Shown one piece after another: positions 32,447 to 42,007 of a stretch of 64,000 nt of DNA. A program made the translations under genes and the position numbers. The stretch is from assembly GCA_902604715.1 (NCBI GenBank), contig CACLAD010000001.1, positions 165,959-229,958 of the forward strand. Reading direction: 5' to 3'. A model generated the notes under the pieces. The model saw only the letters and a program-made list of their open reading frames with translations, was not told the DNA's origin and searched no databases. Each line of letters starts with the position of its first letter. Position 1 is the first letter of the stretch. This DNA is from an uncultured Bacteroidota bacterium (lineage in GTDB: Bacteria > Bacteroidota > Bacteroidia > Flavobacteriales > Flavobacteriaceae).

Positions 32447-34037
32447 CAAGTTAATTGTTGGTACTAGGTCGAGTAATCTTGCGATTACACAAACAAATTA
32501 TGTTATAAAAAAATTAAAAGAAAAAAACCCTTCAACGGAATTTATAATAAAAAAAATTAAAACTAAAGGCGATATTTTATTGAATAAAGACCTGACTAAA
32601 ATTTTAGATAAAGGTTTTTTTGTTTCTGAAATTCAAAACGAATTAGAAAAAAAAACTATCGATTTTGCTGTTCACAGTTTAAAAGATTTGCCTTCCGAAG
32701 AAAATAATAATCTCAGCTCTTTCACTGTAACTAAAAGAGAAAATCCTGTGGATGTGCTTGTCTTAAAAAAAGGACTTAAGTATAAAAAAACACATGATAT
32801 AAAATTAATCGGAACCTCATCAATACGAAGAAAGGAGCAAATTCAAAAAATTTACAATGGGGTTAAGGTAAAAAGTATAAGAGGAAATGTGGAGACCAGA
32901 ATTAAAAAACTAGATGATGGTATGCTTGAAGGAATTATACTCGCTGCCGCTGGTTTGAAAAGATTAGGACTAGAACATAGGATTTCCAGATATTTCAAAT
33001 CAGATGAAATTATTCCTGCTGCAGGCCAGGGAGCATTAGCTGTTGAATTCAGAAAGAAGGATAAAAAAACATTTTCAATTCTTAAAAAAATACAAGATGA
33101 ATCAACTCAAATTTGTATCAATGAAGAAAGAAAATTTTTAAAAACCGTAGGTGGGGGCTGCTCATCACCTGATGCTGCATTATGCATACTAAATGGTGAC
33201 AAGATTGTTATTGAAGGCAAAGTATTTGATGCAAAAGAAAAAAAATATATTTCTGGAAAAATTACTAAGGAAATCGGCAATCACATTGATATTGGGGTGA
33301 AACTAGCTAAAACATTAATGTCTAAAATTTCTGACAAAATATCAATTAAAATAATTTTAACTAATGAGGGTGATATTAGCGGTTTTAATGAACTATCGAA
33401 GAGAGACATAGTTACTCATCATTTCCCATTAATCGAGATTAGTCCACTTGATTTTACTGTTAACAATATTAATAACTATGATTATGTAATTTTCACCTCT
33501 AAAAATGGAATAAAAAATTTTTTCAATAGGGTTAAAGTTTCTTCAGGAATAAAATTTATTTGCATTGGAAATAAAACAAACCAAACTTTAAATGAATATG
33601 GATATGAGTCAGCCTACATTTCAAAAAGAAACTATTCTAATATTATGGCTGAAGAACTCAAAAATAATAAGTTGATTAACGGAAAAAAAATCCTTCTAAT
33701 TCAAGGTAAAATTGCTAAGGATGATTTTAAACTAAAACTTCAAGACTTTTGCAAAGTAGATAGAGTGGATGTTTATGAGACAAGTTTAAAGAATAAAGTA
33801 AACAAAGAATTATTAAAACTTATTGAAACCAAAGAAACATATACTGTTTTTACCAGTCCATCAGCATTTGACTCATTTGTTCAATTTTATAATCCTAAGT
33901 ACACCAAAATAATAAGTATTGGTAAGACTACAACAGACTATGTGAATAGTAAAGGTTTTGATTGTATGCTAACCTCAAAGATGCAATCCTATGAAGGAAT
34001 TTCAGAATCATTAATTAAATATTTCCATCAAAAATGA
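32439..34037 (+). CDS. hemCD: Fused hydroxymethylbilane synthase and uroporphyrinogen-III synthase
   Basis: Two enzymes are joined in one 532-residue chain. Residues 1 to about 300 are HemC, which links four porphobilinogen units (VGTRSSNLAITQT, AVHSLKDLP, IGTSSIRRKEQI, AAGQGALAVE), with the cofactor-carrying Cys241 in GGGCSSPDAA. Residues of about 302-532 are HemD, which closes the ring (IILTNEGDISGF, VIFTSKNGIKNFF, ICIGNKT, LIQGK, VFTSPSAFDSF, ISIGKTT). No start or stop interrupts the join. Fusion allows direct hand-over of the unstable linear product. It overlaps hemA by 8 bases and hemB by 4. Confidence 0.95.
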   Translation: MINKLIVGTRSSNLAITQTNYVIKKLKEKNPSTEFIIKKIKTKGDILLNKDLTKILDKGFFVSEIQNELEKKTIDFAVHSLKDLPSEENNNLSSFTVTKRENPVDVLVLKKGLKYKKTHDIKLIGTSSIRRKEQIQKIYNGVKVKSIRGNVETRIKKLDDGMLEGIILAAAGLKRLGLEHRISRYFKSDEIIPAAGQGALAVEFRKKDKKTFSILKKIQDESTQICINEERKFLKTVGGGCSSPDAALCILNGDKIVIEGKVFDAKEKKYISGKITKEIGNHIDIGVKLAKTLMSKISDKISIKIILTNEGDISGFNELSKRDIVTHHFPLIEISPLDFTVNNINNYDYVIFTSKNGIKNFFNRVKVSSGIKFICIGNKTNQTLNEYGYESAYISKRNYSNIMAEELKNNKLINGKKILLIQGKIAKDDFKLKLQDFCKVDRVDVYETSLKNKVNKELLKLIETKETYTVFTSPSAFDSFVQFYNPKYTKIISIGKTTTDYVNSKGFDCMLTSKMQSYEGISESLIKYFHQK

Positions 34038-35020
34038 AATTTCCAACAAATAGATTGAGAAGACTCAGATATAATAAAATTCTGAGGAACATGATTGAAG
34101 ACGTAAGCATTAATGCTGCAGACCTAATATGTCCAGTATTTATAACTGAAGGCCAAAATATAAAAGAACCTATTGAATCCATGCCTGGACAATTCAGATA
34201 TTCAATTGATCGCACAATAGAATTTTGTAATGAACTAATTCATAACAAAATAAATTCTATCATAGTATTTGGAATTCCCAATGAAAAAGATGAAACTGGT
34301 GAAATTTCTTGTAGTTCTAACAGTGTTGTACCCAAGGCAATTTCTGAATTAAAAAAAATATTTAAAGATAAACTTTTTGTAATTGCGGATGTTTGTAATT
34401 GTGAATACACAACACACGGACACTGTGGAACTATAATTGACAATGATGTCGACAACGACTTGACCCTTAAGACACTTTCAAGTCAATCTTTAGTTTTAGC
34501 TAAAAGTGGTGCTGATGCACTTGCTCCATCTGATATGATGGATGGACGAGTTAAAGCAATAAGAGAGATACTAGATAATAATAAGTATGAAAAGATTCCT
34601 ATTTTTCCTTACTCTGTGAAATATAACTCGGCATTTTACGGTCCTTTCAGAGAAGCTGCAAAAAGTAGCCCAAATTTTGGTGACAGAAAAACCTACCAAA
34701 TGAATTTTAAAAATTCTGAAGAAGCTATTAATGAAGTTAAACTAGATATAAATGAGGGTGCCGATGTGATAATAATTAAACCTGCTATCTCATACCTAGA
34801 TATCATATATAGAATCAAACAAAAATTTAATGTTCCGATAATTGCATACAATGTAAGTGGTGAATATACAATGGTAAAAAGTGCTTCAGAAAAGAACTTT
34901 ATAAATGACATTGAGACAATTTTAGAAATATTACATTCAATTAAAAGATCTGGTGCAAATGCAATAATAAGTTACCATGCATTAGAAGTTGCAAAATATT
35001 TAAAAGAAAATGATTTATAA
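34034..35020 (+). CDS. hemB: Delta-aminolevulinic acid dehydratase (porphobilinogen synthase), zinc type
   Basis: HemB condenses two 5-aminolevulinate molecules into porphobilinogen. The 328 residues include the zinc cysteine motif DVCNCEYTTHGHCG, the DALAPSDMMDGRV loop, and the two Schiff-base lysines in FPYSVKYNSAFYGPFR and DVIIIKPA. Three cysteines at the metal site point to the zinc-dependent form. The start overlaps the hemCD stop as ATGA, and the end overlaps hemL by 11 bases. Confidence 0.97.
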   Translation: MKFPTNRLRRLRYNKILRNMIEDVSINAADLICPVFITEGQNIKEPIESMPGQFRYSIDRTIEFCNELIHNKINSIIVFGIPNEKDETGEISCSSNSVVPKAISELKKIFKDKLFVIADVCNCEYTTHGHCGTIIDNDVDNDLTLKTLSSQSLVLAKSGADALAPSDMMDGRVKAIREILDNNKYEKIPIFPYSVKYNSAFYGPFREAAKSSPNFGDRKTYQMNFKNSEEAINEVKLDINEGADVIIIKPAISYLDIIYRIKQKFNVPIIAYNVSGEYTMVKSASEKNFINDIETILEILHSIKRSGANAIISYHALEVAKYLKENDL

Positions 35021-36293
35021 TAAAAGTATTAAAGCATTTAAGGACTCAAAAGGATTGATTCCTGGAGGAGTAAATTCACCTGTAAGAGCATTTAAAAGTG
35101 TTAATTGTGACCCTGTTTTTTTTGATCATGGTTACGGAAGTAAACTCTATGATCTCGACGGAAACGAATACATTGATTGCATCTCATCTTGGGGGCCACT
35201 TATCTTTGGACATGCTGATAAAACTACCCAATCCAAAATAAGCGAATATTTAGCTAAAGGAACAACTTATGGTGCACCCACGATTATCGAGTCAGAAATG
35301 GCAAAAAAAATTATTGAATTAGTACCGTCAATAGAAAAAGTGAGAATGGTAAATTCTGGTACTGAAGCAACGATGAGTGCAATAAGATTAGCAAGAGGAT
35401 ACACCTCTAAAAATTTAATCTTAAAATTTTCTGGAAATTACCATGGTCACGGAGATAGTTTTTTAATAAAAGCTGGGTCTGGTGCGATGACCCTTGGTCT
35501 TCCTGATAGCCCAGGTGTCACAAAAAATATAGCTAAAGATACAATTATTGCAGATTTTAATTCACTTGAATCTGTTTCAGAGCAATTTAAAAAGAATCCA
35601 GAGAAAATTGCCGCAGTGATAATCGAACCTGTCGCTGGTAATATGGGTCTAGTTGAGTCTAGAAAAGATTTTTTATTGGGCTTAAGAAAATTATGTGATA
35701 AAAATAAATCACTTTTAATATTTGATGAGGTAATGAGTGGATTTAGATTATCAAAAGGTGGAGCACAAGAGCTATATGAGGTGACTCCTGATATCACAAC
35801 TCTTGGCAAAATAATTGGCGGTGGTCTTCCAGTTGGTGCATATGGCGGAAAGTCTGAAATTATGGATTACCTTGCCCCTAATGGACCGGTTTATCAAGCT
35901 GGTACCCTTTCAGGAAATCCTCTTGCAATGAGTGCAGGACTTTCTGTATTAAATAGGCTTAATGACAAATTATATGAAAAACTAGAATCAATATCAAAGA
36001 AAATCCATGAAGGGTTCTTACAAAATATTCATGAAACTGGGACTGATGCTATAATTAATAGATCAGGCTCAATGATGACCCTTTTCTTTACAGAAAATGA
36101 CAAAATTGAAAATTATAATGACGCGATTACGTGTGACTTGAAAAAATATGCAAAATACTTTAAATCAATGTTAGATGAAGGTGTATACCTACCTCCATCA
36201 CAATTTGAATGTATGTTTATTTCATCCGTATACAGTGAAAAAGATATTGATAAATTAATTTCCTCAAACAAAAAATCTCTTCAATTGATCTAA
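35010..36293 (+). CDS. hemL: Glutamate-1-semialdehyde 2,1-aminomutase
   Basis: HemL turns glutamate-1-semialdehyde into 5-aminolevulinate with pyridoxal phosphate. The 427-residue protein has the class III aminotransferase fold: LIPGGVNSPVRAFKSV, MVNSGTEATMSAIRLARGYT, GNYHGHGDSFL, FDEVMSGFR, and the cofactor lysine in TTLGKIIGGGLPVGAYGG. The start overlaps hemB by 11 bases, and its stop shares one base with the hemE start. Confidence 0.97.
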   Translation: MIYNKSIKAFKDSKGLIPGGVNSPVRAFKSVNCDPVFFDHGYGSKLYDLDGNEYIDCISSWGPLIFGHADKTTQSKISEYLAKGTTYGAPTIIESEMAKKIIELVPSIEKVRMVNSGTEATMSAIRLARGYTSKNLILKFSGNYHGHGDSFLIKAGSGAMTLGLPDSPGVTKNIAKDTIIADFNSLESVSEQFKKNPEKIAAVIIEPVAGNMGLVESRKDFLLGLRKLCDKNKSLLIFDEVMSGFRLSKGGAQELYEVTPDITTLGKIIGGGLPVGAYGGKSEIMDYLAPNGPVYQAGTLSGNPLAMSAGLSVLNRLNDKLYEKLESISKKIHEGFLQNIHETGTDAIINRSGSMMTLFFTENDKIENYNDAITCDLKKYAKYFKSMLDEGVYLPPSQFECMFISSVYSEKDIDKLISSNKKSLQLI

Positions 36294-37318
36294 TGAAAAA
36301 AAATATATTCATTGAAAATATTAACGGAAATATAACATCTCGTCCACCAGTATGGTTCATGAGACAGGCAGGTAGAATATTACCCTCTTATCTAAAACTA
36401 AAGCAGAAGTACAGTTTTGACGAGATGATGCAAAACAAGGAACTAGCCGCTAAGGTAACTCTACTCCCACTAGATGATTTACGGGTAGATGCTGGGATTC
36501 TATTTTCTGACATACTAGTGATTCCTAAAGCCCTAGGGTTAGAACTTGAATTTACTGCAAAAGGTCCCAAATTCCACAATGCTTTAGATGAAAATATTAA
36601 TATTGAAAATTTAAAATTTAATCCCCAAAAACTTGATTATATATACAATAACATTAAAGAAATAAAATTTCAAAGACCCGAAACTCCTCTAATTGGTTTT
36701 TGTGGAGGACCGCTTACAACATTTCTGTTTATGTTTAGAAGAAATGAATTGAACAAAGATTTTAATTATGTGATAAAACTCTTTTATAAGGAAAGAAAAA
36801 AGTGCATTAAAATATTGGAAATGATAACTGAAGCATCGACTGAGTACGTAAATAAGCAAGTCGACTGTGGAATTGACTGCTTCCAATTATTTGAAACTTA
36901 TTGCGGTATTATCCCTGAGCAACTATACACTGAACTTGTTTTACCATATTCTAAGAAAATATTAAATGTGGCAATGAATAAAAATTGCAAAACAATATTT
37001 TTTCCAAAAAATTACAATTTAGGGTTAAAAGAACTGAATAAGGACATATGCGACATAGCTAGTATAGATTGGCAAATTTCAATTGAAACGGCACGAACAT
37101 TGCTAAATAGTGATATTGGGATACAAGGAAATATGGATCCTCGATTATTTTTCTCTGACAAAAAGGAAATTGAAAAATATCTGATGGGCTTAAGTAATTT
37201 TGGTAAAAAAAATACCGACTGGATTTTTAATTTAGGCCATGGATTTATACCAGGCATAGATGTCAAAAATGTAAATTTTGTGGTCGAGTGGGTAAAAAAC
37301 CATAATTGGAATAGATAA
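36293..37318 (+). CDS. hemE: Uroporphyrinogen decarboxylase
   Basis: HemE removes four carboxyl groups from uroporphyrinogen III to give coproporphyrinogen III. The 341-residue protein has the signature RPPVWFMRQAGRILPSY, the catalytic Asp region ILFSDILVIPKALG, and IGFCGGPLTTFLFM, plus a late QGNMDPR. Start and stop are tightly linked to its neighbours: a TAATG overlap with hemL and 1 base before hemN. Confidence 0.97.
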   Translation: MKKNIFIENINGNITSRPPVWFMRQAGRILPSYLKLKQKYSFDEMMQNKELAAKVTLLPLDDLRVDAGILFSDILVIPKALGLELEFTAKGPKFHNALDENINIENLKFNPQKLDYIYNNIKEIKFQRPETPLIGFCGGPLTTFLFMFRRNELNKDFNYVIKLFYKERKKCIKILEMITEASTEYVNKQVDCGIDCFQLFETYCGIIPEQLYTELVLPYSKKILNVAMNKNCKTIFFPKNYNLGLKELNKDICDIASIDWQISIETARTLLNSDIGIQGNMDPRLFFSDKKEIEKYLMGLSNFGKKNTDWIFNLGHGFIPGIDVKNVNFVVEWVKNHNWNR

Positions 37319-37319
37319 A

Positions 37320-38696
37320 ATGAATATAAATCAAGAATTACTTGAAAAATACAACAAGAAAGGACCAAGATACACATCTTATCCTCCAGCCACTCATTTT
37401 TCTGAAAATTATGATGATAAAGATTTTATTAACTCAGTAATAAATTCAAACAATGAAAATCCACAAAATGTTTCTGTTTATATACACATACCATTTTGCC
37501 CACAGATTTGTCACTTTTGTGGATGCACCACTGAATCCGGGTTTACCAAACCTTTTTTGGAAAGATATGTAGATGCCCTGATAAAAGAAATTGAATTTGT
37601 TTCGCAGTACGTCAATGATGATAGAAAATTAACCCAAATTCACTGGGGAGGTGGTACTCCAAATGCAATATCACTTAAGTATATTGAAAGGGTTACAGAT
37701 AAAATAAAAGAGTGTTTTGACTTAAGTGATGAGTATGAAATGGCTATCGAATGTAGCCCAGCACACTTGGACTTTAAGCATGTTGAACTTCTTAAAAATT
37801 TTGGTTTTAATAGAATATCTCTTGGTATTCAAGATTTTGATAATAAAGTTTTAGATGCAATAAATAGAAGAAGACCAAAACACTCAATTGATAAGATTAT
37901 AAAAAAAATCCGTGATGAAGGTTTTACAGGGACTAATATAGATCTTGTTTATGGGTTGCCTTTGCAAACAGTTGATAATTTCAACAAAACTATTGATAAA
38001 GCAATTGAACTAAATACAGACAGAATAGTGACATTTTCATATGCTCACGTACCTTCAATACTACCTAGACAAAAAATATTAGAAAATATTGGTTTCCCTT
38101 CTGCCGAGGAAAAAGCAAAAATGTATGAGAATGCTTACAAAAAATTTACTGAAGCCGGTTATGTAGCGATTGGTATGGACCATTTTTGTAGACCAAATGA
38201 TGAATTTTATTTGGCACTTAAAAACAATCAATTACACAGAAACTTTCAGGGTTACTGTACCACTAAAACAACCGGTCAAGTATATGGTTTTGGCGCATCC
38301 TCAATTTCACAACTATTCTCAGCATATAGCCAAAATGTCAAAAACGCAGCTCAGTATATAAAAAAAATTAATGAAAAAAATACCGCTATTTTTCGTGGTT
38401 ATAAGCTGAATAAAAAAGAAAAAATAATCAGAGATGTAATAAATTCAATCATGTGCAATTATTATGTTGATTTTAAAGAAATCTCAGAAAGATTCGATAC
38501 AGATTCAAAAAACATAAAAGAAATTTTAAACTTTGATCATGAAAAGTTTAAAGATTTTTTAGATCTAAATCTTATGAGGATTAAAAATGATACTGTTTCA
38601 ATTTCACATGATGCAAGATTATTTATTAGAAATATTGCTATGGAATTTGACCCTCTGTTAAATAATAAAATTGGAACTTACTCTAAAACAATATAA
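37320..38696 (+). CDS. hemN: Oxygen-independent coproporphyrinogen III oxidase
   Basis: HemN is a radical-SAM enzyme that turns coproporphyrinogen III into protoporphyrinogen IX without oxygen. The 458 residues start like true HemN (YNKKGPRYTSYPPATHF). They have the iron-sulfur motif HIPFCPQICHFCGC, the HWGGGTPN segment, and the HemN C-terminal domain. This separates it from the HemW look-alike. No oxygen-dependent HemF is in the operon. Its stop overlaps the hemH start by one base. Confidence 0.95.
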   Translation: MNINQELLEKYNKKGPRYTSYPPATHFSENYDDKDFINSVINSNNENPQNVSVYIHIPFCPQICHFCGCTTESGFTKPFLERYVDALIKEIEFVSQYVNDDRKLTQIHWGGGTPNAISLKYIERVTDKIKECFDLSDEYEMAIECSPAHLDFKHVELLKNFGFNRISLGIQDFDNKVLDAINRRRPKHSIDKIIKKIRDEGFTGTNIDLVYGLPLQTVDNFNKTIDKAIELNTDRIVTFSYAHVPSILPRQKILENIGFPSAEEKAKMYENAYKKFTEAGYVAIGMDHFCRPNDEFYLALKNNQLHRNFQGYCTTKTTGQVYGFGASSISQLFSAYSQNVKNAAQYIKKINEKNTAIFRGYKLNKKEKIIRDVINSIMCNYYVDFKEISERFDTDSKNIKEILNFDHEKFKDFLDLNLMRIKNDTVSISHDARLFIRNIAMEFDPLLNNKIGTYSKTI

Positions 38697-39712
38697 TGAA
38701 GGGATTATTACTTATTAACCTAGGATCACCAGATAGCACTTCGATTAGTGACGTGAAAAAATACTTAGATGAATTTCTAATGGATAAAAGGGTTATTGGT
38801 AAAAGTTATATTTTTAGATGGATTCTTGTTAAACTAATTATTTTAAATTTTAGACCAAAAAAATCTGCAAAAGCCTACAAAAAGATATGGTGGAAAGAAG
38901 GTTCTCCATTGATTGTTTTATCTAGGAGATTATTTAAAAAGGTCTCTAACCTGATGCAGATTCCTGTAGCACTAGCCATGCGCTATGGCTCAATAAGTAT
39001 ATATAATGGATTAAAGGAATTAAATGACAAAGGAGTTGATGAGTTTATAATTTTACCTCTTTATCCCCACTATGCAATGTCATCATACGAAACAGTTGTT
39101 GAAAAGGTAAAAGAAGAAGTAAAGATCAATTTCCCAGAAAAAAAAATAAAAGTTATTGAACCTTTTTATAATGAACCAAAATATATTGAATTACTCAGTC
39201 AAAAAATTAATGACACAATAAAAGACAAAGAATATGATCACATCCTGTTTTCATACCATGGGATTCCAGTGAGTCATCTTAAAATCTCAGATCCTACAAA
39301 AATTCATTGTTATAAGGTAAAAAACTGTTGTTATGTAGATTCAAAGGCACATAAAACATGTTATAAACATCAAGTAACTATAACAACAGAACTTGTTGCT
39401 AAATACTTAGGCTTGGAGAGAGAAAAATATAGCATTTCATTCCAATCAAGATTAGCTAATGAACCCTGGTTGAAGCCCTACACAGATAGTGAATTAGAAA
39501 GATTAGCTAAGGAAGGGAAAAAAAATATGGTGGTGGTAACACCTGCCTTTGTAACTGATTGTCTAGAGACACTTGAAGAAATTGTTATGGAAGCTGAAGA
39601 AGAGTTTTTAGAGGCAGGAGGTGAAAATTACTATTATGTTCCCTGCCTAAACGATGATGATAGTTGGGCAAAACTAATTTCAAAATGGGCCAAAATAGAA
39701 TTATCTACATAG
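38696..39712 (+). CDS. hemH: Ferrochelatase
   Basis: HemH inserts Fe2+ into protoporphyrin IX to give protohaem. The 338 residues include LLINLGSPDS, the active-site His in FSYHGIPVSHLK, FQSRLANEPWLKPYT, and a glutamate-rich VVTPAFVTDCLETLEEI end. A cluster of cysteines (KIHCYKVKNCCYVDSK, KTCYKH) follows the active-site His; in some bacterial ferrochelatases an inserted loop like this holds an iron-sulfur cluster, which is possible here but unproven. It sits 3 bases before hemY. Confidence 0.96.
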   Translation: MKGLLLINLGSPDSTSISDVKKYLDEFLMDKRVIGKSYIFRWILVKLIILNFRPKKSAKAYKKIWWKEGSPLIVLSRRLFKKVSNLMQIPVALAMRYGSISIYNGLKELNDKGVDEFIILPLYPHYAMSSYETVVEKVKEEVKINFPEKKIKVIEPFYNEPKYIELLSQKINDTIKDKEYDHILFSYHGIPVSHLKISDPTKIHCYKVKNCCYVDSKAHKTCYKHQVTITTELVAKYLGLEREKYSISFQSRLANEPWLKPYTDSELERLAKEGKKNMVVVTPAFVTDCLETLEEIVMEAEEEFLEAGGENYYYVPCLNDDDSWAKLISKWAKIELST

Positions 39713-39715
39713 GCT

Positions 39716-41047
39716 ATGAACAACAGGTCTTTAAATGAGGTTGATACAATAATTTTAGGCGCTGGAATTTCTGGATTAACATTGGGTTATTTTCTAAATA
39801 AGAGAGAAAAAGATTTTTTGATTTTTGAGTCCAGTAAATATATTGGAGGAAATATATCAACAAGAAATAAAAAGGGTTTTATTTGTGAAAATGGTCCTAA
39901 CACTGTTCTAATTAACAACGAGAGCGTACAGGATTTAATCTCGGATCTTAAAATAAAAAATGATATTATTTACCCAAATAATAACAATAATAAAAGATTT
40001 CTAATCAAGAAAGGGAAACTCATCAAAATACCTCAGTCATTTGGACAATTTATAATGTCAAATATTTTAAGTTTAGGAGCTAAGATTCGCATTTTTTTTG
40101 AAATTTTCATTAAAAAGAGTGACAATAGTTTGTCTGTTTATGATTTTTTTAAAAAAAGATTTGGTAAAGAGTTTCATGATGTATTAATAGAGCCTTTTCT
40201 AACGGGTGTTTATGCAGGAAATACTCGAAAAATGAGTATAAAATATGTTCTCAAGAAAATTTGGGAGGTTGAACAAAATTATGGCAGTGTAATTTTAGGT
40301 TTTATTAAAAAAAAATCAAGAAATATATCACCAAAGTCGTTCAACTTTAAAAACGGCCTCAGCGACTTGACTAATACAATACAACAAAAGATTAAAGATA
40401 AAATTAGAGTTAACAGCAAAATAACATCAATTTCTAAAATTGGAAATTTATATGAAATAACCGTAAATAATGATATTAAGTATAGATGTTGTAAGCTAAT
40501 CAGTACAATTCCTGCCTATGCCCTGTCTGAGATCATTTTTGATAAAAAACTATCTCAAACTCTAAAAAAAATTAACTATTGTCCAATTTATGTATTGCAT
40601 TTAGGTATTGAAAAACAAAAAATTAAGAATGATATAAGTGGATTTGGTGTACTGACAAAACCGTCAGATAATAAAAGTTTTTTAGGAATAATATTTAATA
40701 GTAGGATATTTCCTCATGTAGCGCCATCAGACAAGGATTTAATGACAGTAATGGTTGGTGGCACGAGACAGGAACAGTTGCTAAAAACAGATAAAGATTT
40801 ACTATTTGATAAAATTGTAAGAGATGTTAGAAAATTGATTTCCTATGATGGCCAAATAATTATGAAGAATGATTTTTTATGGGATAAAGGCATACCACAA
40901 TATGGACTAAATCACGATTACATAAATAAAGTGATTAAAAATTTTGAAAATAAAAATAAAGACCTTCATATATTGGGTAATTATGTTAACGGCATTTCTG
41001 TTAGTGATTGTATCGAAAAGTCTTCAATACTATCGAAAAAATTATGA
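39716..41047 (+). CDS. hemY: Protoporphyrinogen oxidase, HemY type (FAD)
   Basis: The enzyme oxidises protoporphyrinogen IX to protoporphyrin IX with oxygen and FAD. The 443-residue protein has the N-terminal dinucleotide motif IILGAGISGLTLGYFL, FESSKYIGGNISTRNKKGF, the PPO segment ENGPNTVL, EPFLTGVYAGNTRKMS, and a C-terminal FAD part LHILGNYVNGISVSDC. Being placed after hemH closes the full protohaem pathway in one operon. Its end overlaps the convergent iron ABC ATPase gene by 6 bases. Confidence 0.94.
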   Translation: MNNRSLNEVDTIILGAGISGLTLGYFLNKREKDFLIFESSKYIGGNISTRNKKGFICENGPNTVLINNESVQDLISDLKIKNDIIYPNNNNNKRFLIKKGKLIKIPQSFGQFIMSNILSLGAKIRIFFEIFIKKSDNSLSVYDFFKKRFGKEFHDVLIEPFLTGVYAGNTRKMSIKYVLKKIWEVEQNYGSVILGFIKKKSRNISPKSFNFKNGLSDLTNTIQQKIKDKIRVNSKITSISKIGNLYEITVNNDIKYRCCKLISTIPAYALSEIIFDKKLSQTLKKINYCPIYVLHLGIEKQKIKNDISGFGVLTKPSDNKSFLGIIFNSRIFPHVAPSDKDLMTVMVGGTRQEQLLKTDKDLLFDKIVRDVRKLISYDGQIIMKNDFLWDKGIPQYGLNHDYINKVIKNFENKNKDLHILGNYVNGISVSDCIEKSSILSKKL

Positions 41048-42007
41048 AGTAAAAAAAGTTGAGCAATTTTTATTAAAAAATATTAAATCTTGCTTTGAAT
41101 AATCAAAGAAAACCTCTGAATTAACTTTTACAGGTTTTTGAGAAATAATAGACCAAATATTTTCTTTAAATCTTCCAACTAATTTGTATTCCTTTCCTTG
41201 GAAAAAACATTTTTCAACATACATTGAATTGGCTGAATTTTTAACTATTTTAATATTTTCAGGTCTTATATAGTATATTTTACCGTCAACTGGAAATTTA
41301 TTTATATCACCCAAAATCTCAGCACAATAACAATTAGCGGGTTCACAATACATAGTTTCAGGGCTTGAAAACTGCTGAACAATACCCGCCTTAAATATTA
41401 ATATCTTATCTGAAATATTAAGGGCATCTTTTATATCATGTGTAACTAATATTGTAGTAATATTACTTTCTCTAATTATTCTGCATATTTCATCCCTGAT
41501 TGAAAATTTAATATTAGCATCAAGGTTACTAAAGGGTTCATCCAATAACAACAAATCAGGTTCCCTGATTATAGATCTAGCAATACATGCTCTTTGTTGT
41601 TCTCCACCTGAAATTTCATGAGGATATCTTTCAAGTAAGTTATTGAGATTGGTTAGTTCTATTATTTTAGAAAAATTTTTTTTGTGTTCATTATCAAGAT
41701 TAAAACAGATATTTTCGCTGATATTTAAGTGTGGAAATAGAGGGTAGTCCTGAAACACATATCCTATTTTTCTTGTTTGAGGTCTAACAAAAACATCTTT
41801 TCCATCTATCAATTTTCCGTTTAAAGAAATTATCCCTGAATTAATTTTTTCAAGACCAGCTAGACATTTTAAAAATGTAGATTTACCTGAACCACTTTCA
41901 CCTACAAAAGAAATAAGTTGGCCTTTCTCTACTGAAAAGCTGAGATTGTTAATAACTGTTTGCGAGCTATTATAACTCTTAACTAAATTTTTAATTTCTA
42001 AATACAT
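41042..42007 (-). CDS. fbpC: Ferric-iron ABC transporter ATP-binding protein
   Basis: This 321-residue ATPase of the FbpC/SfuC type powers periplasmic Fe3+ uptake. It shows Walker A GESGSGKSTFLK, the Q-loop VFQDYPLFPHL, signature SGGEQQRACIAR, Walker B LLLLDEPFSNLD and switch His in LVTHD. A TOBE-like regulatory domain follows (YIRPENIKIVKNSANSMYV). It is the third gene of the operon and overlaps the permease gene by 17 bases. Iron as substrate is inferred from the binding protein and the palindrome at the operon head. Confidence 0.92.
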   Translation of the reverse strand: MYLEIKNLVKSYNSSQTVINNLSFSVEKGQLISFVGESGSGKSTFLKCLAGLEKINSGIISLNGKLIDGKDVFVRPQTRKIGYVFQDYPLFPHLNISENICFNLDNEHKKNFSKIIELTNLNNLLERYPHEISGGEQQRACIARSIIREPDLLLLDEPFSNLDANIKFSIRDEICRIIRESNITTILVTHDIKDALNISDKILIFKAGIVQQFSSPETMYCEPANCYCAEILGDINKFPVDGKIYYIRPENIKIVKNSANSMYVEKCFFQGKEYKLVGRFKENIWSIISQKPVKVNSEVFFDYSKQDLIFFNKNCSTFFTS

